10,254 nucleotides of DNA from Lentisphaeria bacterium (GTDB lineage: Bacteria; Verrucomicrobiota; Lentisphaeria; Oligosphaerales; Oligosphaeraceae): positions 1 through 10,254 of the forward strand of contig JAKSPA010000042.1 in NCBI GenBank assembly GCA_024405235.1, read 5' to 3'. Position 1 is the first letter of the stretch. Every line of letters begins with the position of its first letter. Made by a program: the position numbers and the translations under genes. This document shows, in pieces, positions 1 to 5,196 of the stretch. Below the pieces are notes generated by a model. It worked only from the letters and a program-made list of their open reading frames with translations, did not search any database and was not told the DNA's origin.

Positions 1-1
1 G

Positions 2-190
2 GCGAGCATACTTGCGAAGGTGTATCGTGACGCACTCATGTGCGAATATGATCGCATCTATCCAGGATATGGTTTCGCAAAGAACAAGGGCTACGGCACT
101 CGCGAGCATCTGGCCGCGCTGAGTGCTCTTGGACCATGTCCGATACACAGGCGTTCCTTCGGGCCTGTTGCTCAACCGACACTTTTCTAA
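2..190 (+). CDS. rnhB: Ribonuclease HII, C-terminal part (5' end outside window)
   Basis: Only the last 62 codons are present, read in the frame starting at base 2 and ending at TAA 188-190. RNase HII cuts the RNA strand of RNA-DNA hybrids and starts removal of single ribonucleotides from DNA in the cytoplasm. The fragment begins ASILAKVYRD, the conserved helix with the last catalytic Asp of the type 2 RNase H fold. It continues with YPGYGFAKNKGYGT and then CPIHRRSFGPV, the standard C-terminal block of bacterial RnhB. The protein ends soon after that block, with no extra domain. The catalytic residues of the N-terminal half lie upstream and cannot be judged. The next gene starts 54 bases downstream on the same strand, so co-transcription is possible. 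Confidence 0.95.
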   Translation, partial: ASILAKVYRDALMCEYDRIYPGYGFAKNKGYGTREHLAALSALGPCPIHRRSFGPVAQPTLF

Positions 191-204
191 ATAAGGGAAA
201 AGAC

Positions 205-238
205 ATCCGTTTTAGCGGGCGAAATCCCGTAGGCGGAT
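205..238 (+). promoter_or_regulatory. Leader stem-loop upstream of the pcnB-like gene
   Basis: Between rnhB and the next gene the sequence can fold on itself. ATCCG at 205-209 pairs with CGGAT at 234-238, and CGGG at 216-219 pairs with CCCG at 226-229. The internal loop is TTTTAG/TAGG and the apical loop is CGAAAT. The only Shine-Dalgarno-like purines before the ATG at 245 (AGGCGGA, 231-237) lie in the 3' arm and internal loop, so folding would partly hide them. There is no T-run, so it is not an intrinsic terminator. It matches no riboswitch class I recognise. A regulatory role is inference. Confidence 0.35.
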
Positions 239-244
239 TAACTT

Positions 245-2008
245 ATGCACATGTTTGAAAAGGTCCCCAAAACAGTCTTGGAAAAACTGCTGAAAGCGGT
301 TGATTCCATTCCAGTCGGCATAGTCAGAGAACTGACGCGCGCCGGCTTTGAGGCGTATATAGTCGGTGGTGCCGTTCGCGATTTGTTGTTAGGCAAGCAG
401 CCAAAGGATTACGACATTTCCACAAGCGCCACGCCCGAGGAGGTTCGCAAAGTATTCGGCAGACGACGCTGTCGTGTCATCGGCCGTCGTTTCCGTCTGG
501 CGCATGTCTATGGAAATGGCGAGATATACGAAGTTTCGACCTTCCGCAGGATGCCGAACGAGCATGAACGCCAGGGCAGAAAGCATGAAGACGGTCCCAT
601 AATATGGAATGACAATTGTTTCGGCACTTTGGAAGACGATGCCAAACGCCGTGATTTCACAGTGAATGCTCTCTATCTAGACGTTGCTGGAAAGCGCGGC
701 GTAATAGATTATTCCGGCGGTTATCGCGATCTCAAGAGCGGCATTGTCCGTTGTATTGGTGAGCCTGCGATCCGTATGGAAGAGGACCCCGTGCGAATGC
801 TGCGTGCGCTGAAACTTGTAGGACAGTGCGGATTTGCTCTGGAGCCGTCGTTGGAGGCGGTCATACGCGGCAAGGCTCAGAAGATAAAGCTCTCCAGCCC
901 CGCACGTCTTTTTGAGGAACTGCTGAAATTGCTGGCCAATCCAGCCTGTGATCGGACGCTCTGCGTAATGCACGAATATGGTTTCCTGCGTGAATTCTGG
1001 CCAGTTGTTGACGAGTCGTGGGAGGATCAGGAGGGCGAGATGATGCGCCATCTTCTGAAGCTTCGCGGCGATGCGATAAGGCGCGGACATTATTCGAATT
1101 CCAGAGGGCTCGCCCTTTCGACTGTTGCGTTGCCGTTTATGATGAGCGCGCTCAATCCGGAGAATCCCACGGAATTCTGGGAAGGCAACGCCGCAGGCGA
1201 TCCTGTTGCACATCGAGCGCTTGGTATCATCTTCGAGGGCATTGCTCTTCCACGGCTTTTGTCCGAACGCGTGCTGCAGATAATTGGTCTTGTGCCGCGG
1301 CTTGTCAAGAAACCTGTGCTTGGTCGTTATTTGAATCACGTGGAGTATCGATATGGCCGTGCGCTTGTGGCGCTGCTCGTACAGCTTTTCGGATGGGACA
1401 GAGCGCTTTTGGCGGATTTGCCTGAATACTCGCCGCGTTTTGATTCGGAAGAAGAAGAGATCTTCGGTGATGAGTTCGAGAACAGCCGCACTGAGTCCAA
1501 GGCCTCCAGTCCAAAGGGCGCCGCGAAAGAAATACCAGGCCTTCTTCCCTTAGTGAAAAAGGCTTCGACGGCGACGGAGGACGCGGAAGCCAACGCAGCC
1601 GATGGCGATGTCGTCGCGCAGGATGAAACACCGCAAGAGAAGCCGAAGAAGCGTGCGCGTAAAAGCAAGCGCACTGCGGCGAAGCGTGATTCGGCGCCTG
1701 AGAATTCTCCTGCATTGCATGAGGAATCCGACGCGCCAGGACGCGAGGAAATTCCCGTTGTGGAGGCTCCTCCTGCAGAGCCGTCGGTAACATTTTTGAA
1801 TCCAGAACTTTCATCTGGAGCCGTTTCTTTCAATGACGTAAATGACTGTGCCGCTGTGGTTCCGCCTGTCAAAACAAGAAGCAGGCAGCGTGTGTCCAAA
1901 ACAGGAAAGGCGTCGGCGAAAACAGCCACAAAAACCGCAAAGAAGTCAGTCGTCAAGTTTGACGATAGCCCTTCGGACGGTTTGGAGTCAATCACTTTCG
2001 GAGGATAG
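245..2008 (+). CDS. pcnB: Poly(A) polymerase I-like / tRNA nucleotidyltransferase superfamily protein with long charged tail
   Basis: 587 aa. This family (class II nucleotidyltransferases) adds 3' nucleotides to RNA: PcnB adds poly(A) tails that mark RNA for decay, and relatives add CCA to tRNA. The nucleotidyltransferase head has GGAVRDLLLG (41-50), the metal-binding pair D55-Y-D57 and RRDFTVNALY (135-144). RMEEDPVRMLRALK (177-190) and ARLFEELLKLL (220-230) follow in the neck. GRRFRLAHV (80-88) is the form I associate with PcnB rather than CCA-adding enzymes. From about residue 400 the protein becomes low-complexity: an acidic stretch (DSEEEEIFGDE), then Pro/Ala/Glu-rich sequence with basic clusters KKRARKSKR (468-476) and TKTAKK near 563. 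E. coli PcnB also ends in a basic tail, but this one is longer. The first ATG is at 245; a second in-frame ATG at 251 is equally possible. Translation into the next gene is tight (11 bases). CCA-adding activity cannot be excluded. Confidence 0.88.
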   Translation: MHMFEKVPKTVLEKLLKAVDSIPVGIVRELTRAGFEAYIVGGAVRDLLLGKQPKDYDISTSATPEEVRKVFGRRRCRVIGRRFRLAHVYGNGEIYEVSTFRRMPNEHERQGRKHEDGPIIWNDNCFGTLEDDAKRRDFTVNALYLDVAGKRGVIDYSGGYRDLKSGIVRCIGEPAIRMEEDPVRMLRALKLVGQCGFALEPSLEAVIRGKAQKIKLSSPARLFEELLKLLANPACDRTLCVMHEYGFLREFWPVVDESWEDQEGEMMRHLLKLRGDAIRRGHYSNSRGLALSTVALPFMMSALNPENPTEFWEGNAAGDPVAHRALGIIFEGIALPRLLSERVLQIIGLVPRLVKKPVLGRYLNHVEYRYGRALVALLVQLFGWDRALLADLPEYSPRFDSEEEEIFGDEFENSRTESKASSPKGAAKEIPGLLPLVKKASTATEDAEANAADGDVVAQDETPQEKPKKRARKSKRTAAKRDSAPENSPALHEESDAPGREEIPVVEAPPAEPSVTFLNPELSSGAVSFNDVNDCAAVVPPVKTRSRQRVSKTGKASAKTATKTAKKSVVKFDDSPSDGLESITFGG

Positions 2009-2019
2009 GGAATTTCCGA

Positions 2020-3240
2020 ATGAAAAACATAGGCGTTTATATCTTTATTGCCGTTGTGGTAATTGCCCATGGACTTTTTTTCATGTGTTTGAGAAAGAGC
2101 CAGCAACCGCCAGTGGCGCCGTCGGACAACATGGAATCGGTTGAGCCTTCGGATGCATCGAATGTCGGCGATGCAGTTGAAGGCGGAGATAATGGCAATA
2201 AGATCGAGGGCGCTCAGGCTTCTGTGCCGCAGACGCCAGCCGTCAAGCCAGGCAAACAGGACAATTCTTCAACAACAAAGAAAACAGAAGTGGACAGCAA
2301 ATCAAACGCAACTCAGGGGAGCACGACGCAGCCCAAGCAATCCAATCAATCCAAGCCCTCTGCCGCGGCTACAGCCCAGGGAGGCATTCAGCCCTATCAT
2401 GCAGGATTCTTCAAAGTGGCGGAGAAGGACATGCCCGCAACATTGAAGAATGCCACGTCGCCTGTGCGTTCTGGTCTGGTCATTGATTTGGATACCAATA
2501 CCATCCTTTGGCAGAAGGACGCAGGCGGAATTCATCCAATCGCCTCTCTGACCAAGTTGATGACGGCGCTGCTGCTCATGGAACATTTGGAAACGCATCC
2601 CGCCATCGCTCTTAATACAATGGTTGAGGTCACGGCAGACGACCGCGCTTATTTCAAAAAAAATGCGATTAACGGCGTCTATCTTGACAAAGGCGAGAGC
2701 TATTCGCTCAGAGAGTATCTCATGTGCATGATGGTGGCAAGCGCCAACGACTGCGCATACGTTGTGGGACGCTACATTTCAGGCGGCGATCCCGCCGCAT
2801 TCGTCTTGAAGATGAATGAACGCGCAAAGGCTTTGGGACTTAAGGACATGCATTTCAACAATGCCAATGGTCTGCCAATCAAATCGGCCAGCGGCCGTCA
2901 GGAGAATACAGGTTCCGCGCTGAGCATTGCCTATTTGGCGCTTTGCGCGATGCGCTATTCCTCCATCATGGAATGCGCAGGAACGTCATACTACAGGCTG
3001 CGTGCCGACAAGAAGAATCCATTTGATGTCAATGGGACCAACAAGCTGATCAGAAGCAAAGTGGAGGGCGTCAATGGTCTGAAGACAGGCTATACGGACG
3101 GCGCTGGCTACTGCATTGTGGTCACCTGCGAACGCGGCGGCAAGAAGCGTATGGTTCTGTTGATGGGCGTAGGTGGAGCCGATCGTGGCAAACTGCGCGA
3201 TTCTATTGCGAAGCAGCTACTGGAATGGTCCTATAAATAA
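2020..3240 (+). CDS. Serine-type D-alanyl-D-alanine carboxypeptidase (peptidase S11, PBP5-like), membrane-anchored
   Basis: 406 aa. S11 enzymes act outside the cytoplasmic membrane, removing the terminal D-Ala from peptidoglycan stem peptides (or cutting crosslinks in the PBP7 subgroup). All three active-site motifs of the penicillin-binding fold are visible: SLTK (S176 nucleophile, K179), SAN (241-243) and KTG (355-357). A hydrophobic segment at about 5-24 has no clear signal-peptidase or lipobox site, so it is probably an uncleaved N-terminal anchor. Residues 25-125 form a Ser/Thr/Gln/Lys/Pro-rich linker that would space the catalytic domain from the membrane. The protein ends shortly after the KTG region, so the C-terminal beta domain and amphipathic anchor of classical PBP5 seem absent. 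AGGG at 2007-2010 and GGAGG at 2000-2004 overlap the end of the upstream gene and serve as its ribosome binding site. I do not assign a specific dac symbol because S11 paralogues look alike. Confidence 0.93.
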   Translation: MKNIGVYIFIAVVVIAHGLFFMCLRKSQQPPVAPSDNMESVEPSDASNVGDAVEGGDNGNKIEGAQASVPQTPAVKPGKQDNSSTTKKTEVDSKSNATQGSTTQPKQSNQSKPSAAATAQGGIQPYHAGFFKVAEKDMPATLKNATSPVRSGLVIDLDTNTILWQKDAGGIHPIASLTKLMTALLLMEHLETHPAIALNTMVEVTADDRAYFKKNAINGVYLDKGESYSLREYLMCMMVASANDCAYVVGRYISGGDPAAFVLKMNERAKALGLKDMHFNNANGLPIKSASGRQENTGSALSIAYLALCAMRYSSIMECAGTSYYRLRADKKNPFDVNGTNKLIRSKVEGVNGLKTGYTDGAGYCIVVTCERGGKKRMVLLMGVGGADRGKLRDSIAKQLLEWSYK

Positions 3241-3251
3241 CGTTGAATGTC

Positions 3252-3935
3252 ATGAAATTGTCAGTCATCATACCTGTTTACAATGAAGTGAACACTGTTT
3301 CCACTGTCATAGCGGCGGTTCGTTCCTGCGGTGTGCCTGATTTGGAGATGGTGGTAGTCAACGATTGTTCCAGCGACGGCACGAAGGAGGTTCTCGACGC
3401 AATGCCGCCTTCGCCAGATCTAGTGATCTGCCACCATGAGAAGAACATGGGCAAGGGGGCGGGAATCCGAACCGCCCAGGCAAGAGTGACAGGCGATGTA
3501 GTGATCATTCAGGATGCCGATTTGGAATATTCGCCGAGTGAATTTCCGCGAATGCTTAAATTCATCGAAGAGGGCAAGGCCGACGCCGTATTCGGTTCGC
3601 GCTATTCAGGAACCACCTGTCTGGTGGATTCGTTCTGGCACGTGAAGGGCAATCAGTGGCTTACGGGATTCTCAAATCTCTGCTCCAATCTCCATCTCAC
3701 GGATATGGAGACATGCTACAAAATGATTCGTGCGGACATCTTCAAGAGTTTTACTTTGGAATGCAACCGCTTCGGTTTCGAACCGGAGGTGACGGCGAAA
3801 CTCGCAAAGGCCAAGGCACGCATCTACGAAACGCCGATCGGCTATACGCCGCGCCCCTACGATGCAGGTAAGAAAATCGGCTGGCGGGATGGTCTGGCCG
3901 CGTTGTGGTATATCTTCAAATACAACAATTTATAG
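3252..3935 (+). CDS. Family 2 glycosyltransferase, polyprenyl-phosphate sugar transferase-like (DPM1/DPG type)
   Basis: 227 aa from the ATG at 3252. A TTG at 3243 would add three residues, but MKLSVIIPVYNE is the usual N-terminus of this family. It is a single GT-A domain with no membrane segment: SVIIPVYNE (4-12), VVVNDCSSDGT (34-44), the metal/nucleotide-binding DAD (88-90) and GSRY (115-118). The C-terminal half (CYKMIRADIFKS, then GFEPEVTAKLAK and a PIGYTPR block) resembles dolichyl- or undecaprenyl-phosphate glycosyltransferases. Such enzymes move a sugar from a nucleotide sugar to a lipid phosphate at the inner face of the membrane. The sugar and acceptor cannot be read from sequence. 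It follows the carboxypeptidase by 11 bases and precedes the FtsB-like gene by 7, with no strong Shine-Dalgarno, so translation is probably coupled. A lipid-linked sugar from such an enzyme could feed GT-C transferases like the one at 6987-8882, but that link is speculation. Confidence 0.9.
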   Translation: MKLSVIIPVYNEVNTVSTVIAAVRSCGVPDLEMVVVNDCSSDGTKEVLDAMPPSPDLVICHHEKNMGKGAGIRTAQARVTGDVVIIQDADLEYSPSEFPRMLKFIEEGKADAVFGSRYSGTTCLVDSFWHVKGNQWLTGFSNLCSNLHLTDMETCYKMIRADIFKSFTLECNRFGFEPEVTAKLAKAKARIYETPIGYTPRPYDAGKKIGWRDGLAALWYIFKYNNL

Positions 3936-3942
3936 AAAAAAC

Positions 3943-4239
3943 ATGAAAGCCACGGATTTCATTTTGATTTTTGTAGCGATTGGAGTGGTCCTTTTGGCAG
4001 TCTTCTTCATTTTGCCGCCTATTTCGGAAAATAGCGAACTTCAGGAAGAACTGCTGAAGGCGCAGGAGCAGGTCGAGCAGCTGAAGGCGGAATTGCGCGA
4101 GGCGGATAGTCAGATCGAAAAGCTCAAGAGCAAGGACAAGGAGACCATCGAGAGGGTGGCGCGGGATAAATTCAATCTGGCCAAGGAAGGCGAAGTAATC
4201 TACAAGATTCCGCGTCAGGAGAAGGACGCCGAAGACTGA
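3943..4239 (+). CDS. ftsB: FtsB/DivIC-like septum formation initiator
   Basis: 98 aa. FtsB/DivIC proteins are small bitopic division proteins that join FtsL and FtsQ/DivIB to activate septal peptidoglycan synthesis. The layout is typical: a short cytoplasmic start, one membrane helix (about 7-26), a coiled coil (about 30-66, rich in Glu/Leu/Gln/Lys heptads), then ETIERVARDKFNLAKEGEVIY (68-88). That segment matches the conserved C-terminal signature of the family (E-x-x-AR-x-x-x-x-x-x-x-GE-x-x-Y). The start is the ATG at 3943, which puts the membrane segment at the N-terminus. An in-frame ATG farther upstream (3862) lies inside the glycosyltransferase gene and would add unrelated residues. It sits at the end of the envelope gene run, seven bases after the glycosyltransferase. 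There is no clear Shine-Dalgarno, so coupling is likely. The symbol is by family; it could equally be called divIC. Confidence 0.88.
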   Translation: MKATDFILIFVAIGVVLLAVFFILPPISENSELQEELLKAQEQVEQLKAELREADSQIEKLKSKDKETIERVARDKFNLAKEGEVIYKIPRQEKDAED

Positions 4240-4304
4240 ACGGACGTCCTAATGGTGTGCCGTCAGCTGTCAAATCCATTGAAATTCCGAATCAATACAA
4301 AACT

Positions 4305-4889
4305 ATGCTCTATAAACTCACGACACCGATAGCGGAGGAAACAATCCGTCAGTTGCGCATAGGGGATGAAGTGCTCATATCAGGACGCATTTACACTGCT
4401 CGCGATGCTGCTCACAAGTTTCTTGCAGGCGGAAGCAGCGCTCCCGTGTTGCCGTCGGAGATAGAATTGTCCGGCGGAATATTGTACCACTGCGGCCCCG
4501 TGATGATTCGCGAAAACGGAGCGTGGGTGGTTACGGCGGCAGGGCCGACGACATCCGCACGCGAGGAGACCTACCAGGGCGAAGTGCTGAAGCGCTTCGG
4601 CGTTCGTGCCGTGATAGGCAAGGGCGGCATGGGAGCGAAGACGCGCAAGGCGCTGCAGGAGTGCGGTGCCGTATATTTGTCGGCGGTTGGCGGTGCGGCG
4701 CAGGTTCTTGCGGCGGCGGTCGTCAACGTGGCGGGAGTGCATTTCCTTGAAGAGTTTGGCTCCCCTGAAGCGATGTGGGCGCTTGATGTAAAGGACTTTC
4801 CTGCGATTGTCACCATGGATTCCTGCGGCGGCGATCTTCATGATGAGGTCTTGAAAAAATCACGCGCCGCATTAGAGGCGATTAGATAA
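4305..4889 (+). CDS. Fumarate hydratase class I / L(+)-tartrate dehydratase, beta subunit (C-terminal domain type)
   Basis: 194 aa. This is the beta-subunit domain of the iron-sulfur fumarase/tartrate dehydratase family, which interconverts fumarate and malate (or dehydrates tartrate) in the cytoplasm. The alpha subunit carries the [4Fe-4S] cluster; this part helps bind substrate. Family landmarks appear in order: KLTTPIAEETIRQLRIGD (4-21), GRIYTARDAAHK (27-38), CGPVMI (63-68), AGPTTSARE (79-87), GKGGMG (105-110), GAVYLSAVGGAA (121-132) and a VTMDSCGGDLH segment near the end. The ATG at 4305 gives the usual N-terminus (M-x-x-KLTTP). An in-frame GTG at 4257 would add 16 residues of unconserved sequence, so I prefer 4305, although neither has a clear Shine-Dalgarno. 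Length is normal for a free beta subunit. The alpha subunit is normally adjacent, but it is not within this window. The gene is 65 bases after the FtsB-like gene, the loosest gap in the run. Confidence 0.92.
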   Translation: MLYKLTTPIAEETIRQLRIGDEVLISGRIYTARDAAHKFLAGGSSAPVLPSEIELSGGILYHCGPVMIRENGAWVVTAAGPTTSAREETYQGEVLKRFGVRAVIGKGGMGAKTRKALQECGAVYLSAVGGAAQVLAAAVVNVAGVHFLEEFGSPEAMWALDVKDFPAIVTMDSCGGDLHDEVLKKSRAALEAIR

Positions 4890-4912
4890 ACGACGACTAT
4901 AAAACGCGTGAG

Positions 4913-4928
4913 TGGGCCAAGTGGCCCA
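4913..4928. repeat. Perfect inverted repeat TGGGCCA/TGGCCCA
   Basis: TGGGCCA (4913-4919) and TGGCCCA (4922-4928) are exact reverse complements separated by AG. This is a near-continuous 16-base palindrome 24 bases after the fumarase stop codon. It could form a compact hairpin in the transcript or bind a dimeric protein. No T-run follows on either strand, so it is not a standard intrinsic terminator. Confidence 0.7.
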
Positions 4929-4962
4929 AACGGCATGAAGTCGCGTTCGCTGGAGCCGAAAA

Positions 4963-4972
4963 TGGCATGCCA
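4963..4972. repeat. Palindrome TGGCATGCCA
   Basis: A perfect 10-base palindrome, flanked by A-rich sequence on both sides. It shares the TGGC core with the neighbouring inverted repeats. No function can be read from it alone. Confidence 0.6.
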
Positions 4973-4995
4973 AAAAAGCAGAAATCGCGTAAAAC

Positions 4996-5017
4996 GGCCA
5001 GAAATGGCCATTCTGGC
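4996..5017. repeat. Two overlapping, mutually exclusive hairpins
   Basis: GGCCA (4996-5000) pairs with TGGCC (5005-5009) around a GAAA tetraloop. Alternatively GCCAGAA (4997-5003) pairs with TTCTGGC (5011-5017) around ATGGCCA. The two structures share bases and cannot form together. The seven-pair form looks the stronger. The same GGCC/TGGCCA theme is used as in the repeat at 4913-4928. Confidence 0.6.
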
Positions 5018-5033
5018 ACGTCTGCCCCTTTTT
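5015..5033 (+). terminator. Weak intrinsic terminator candidate for the plus-strand genes
   Basis: GGCA (5015-5018) pairs with TGCC (5023-5026) around CGTC, followed by CC and TTTTT (5029-5033). The stem has only four pairs and competes with the hairpin at 4997-5017, so it is a weak candidate. It is the only plus-strand hairpin with a following T-run after the fumarase subunit gene. Confidence 0.3.
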
Positions 5034-5055
5034 GCGTATGTATATGCCTTGATGC

Positions 5056-5077
5056 AAAAAAGGGCCTAAATTGGGCC
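5056..5077 (-). terminator. Weak intrinsic terminator candidate for the minus-strand glycosidase-like gene
   Basis: On the minus strand, GGCC (5077-5074) pairs with GGCC (5066-5063) around a seven-base loop. One C and six Ts follow (plus-strand AAAAAA at 5056-5061). It lies about 120 bases past the stop codon of the glycosidase-like gene. The stem is only four pairs, so confidence is low, but position and T-run fit a terminator for leftward transcription. Confidence 0.33.
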
Positions 5078-5117
5078 AGTTTTCGCGTGTTCGATCGTTT
5101 GGACGCTTCGGTGTGCG

Positions 5118-5135
5118 TTCCGTTTCTCAACGGAA
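5118..5135. repeat. Perfect inverted repeat TTCCGTT-TCTC-AACGGAA
   Basis: Seven exact base pairs around a four-base loop, between the convergent genes. There is no T-run on either side. It may still act as an RNA 3'-end stabiliser or a factor-assisted terminator; this is inference. Confidence 0.6.
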
Positions 5136-5196
5136 TGATATGGACGATGCGGCTGCGGCAGTCGTGAAAAGACGTGCGATGCGGCAGTCCCCCGCT

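Larger units (their letters stand above)
4890..5196. other. Convergent intergenic region rich in short palindromes; no gene seen
   Basis: These 307 bases separate the 3' ends of the fumarase subunit and the glycosidase-like gene. Small open frames exist on both strands, but none has family features, and the fold-back sequence explains them better. It holds at least six perfect inverted repeats (listed separately), a repeated TGGGCCA (4913-4919 and 5072-5078) and an AARTCGCGT motif at 4938-4946 and 4982-4990. GCGGCAGTC occurs as a direct repeat at 5155-5163 and 5181-5189. It may act as a bidirectional terminator zone or be a copy of a dispersed repeat family. No homing, attachment or RNA-gene signature was recognised. 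Confidence 0.6.

Noticed and set aside
677..1339. Minus-strand open frame of 220 aa inside the pcnB-like gene
   Set aside because: No recognisable domain or start context. It lies entirely within a well-supported gene and its sequence looks random.
1336..2106. Long minus-strand open frame (256 aa) opposite the tail of the pcnB-like gene
   Set aside because: It is rich in Ser/Ala/Phe and mirrors the low-complexity Glu/Lys/Ala-coding tail on the other strand. No family motif is seen, and the plus-strand gene is clearly real.
3862..3942. N-terminal extension of the FtsB-like protein from the ATG at 3862
   Set aside because: The extra 27 residues come from sequence inside the glycosyltransferase gene and would put a polar stretch before the membrane helix. 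The ATG at 3943 gives the family's normal layout.
4967..5167. Small plus-strand open frame (66 aa), with overlapping minus-strand frames at 4872-5057 and 4897-5130
   Set aside because: They lie across the dense inverted repeats, have no ribosome binding site or family features, and frames on both strands are open at once, as expected from palindromic sequence.
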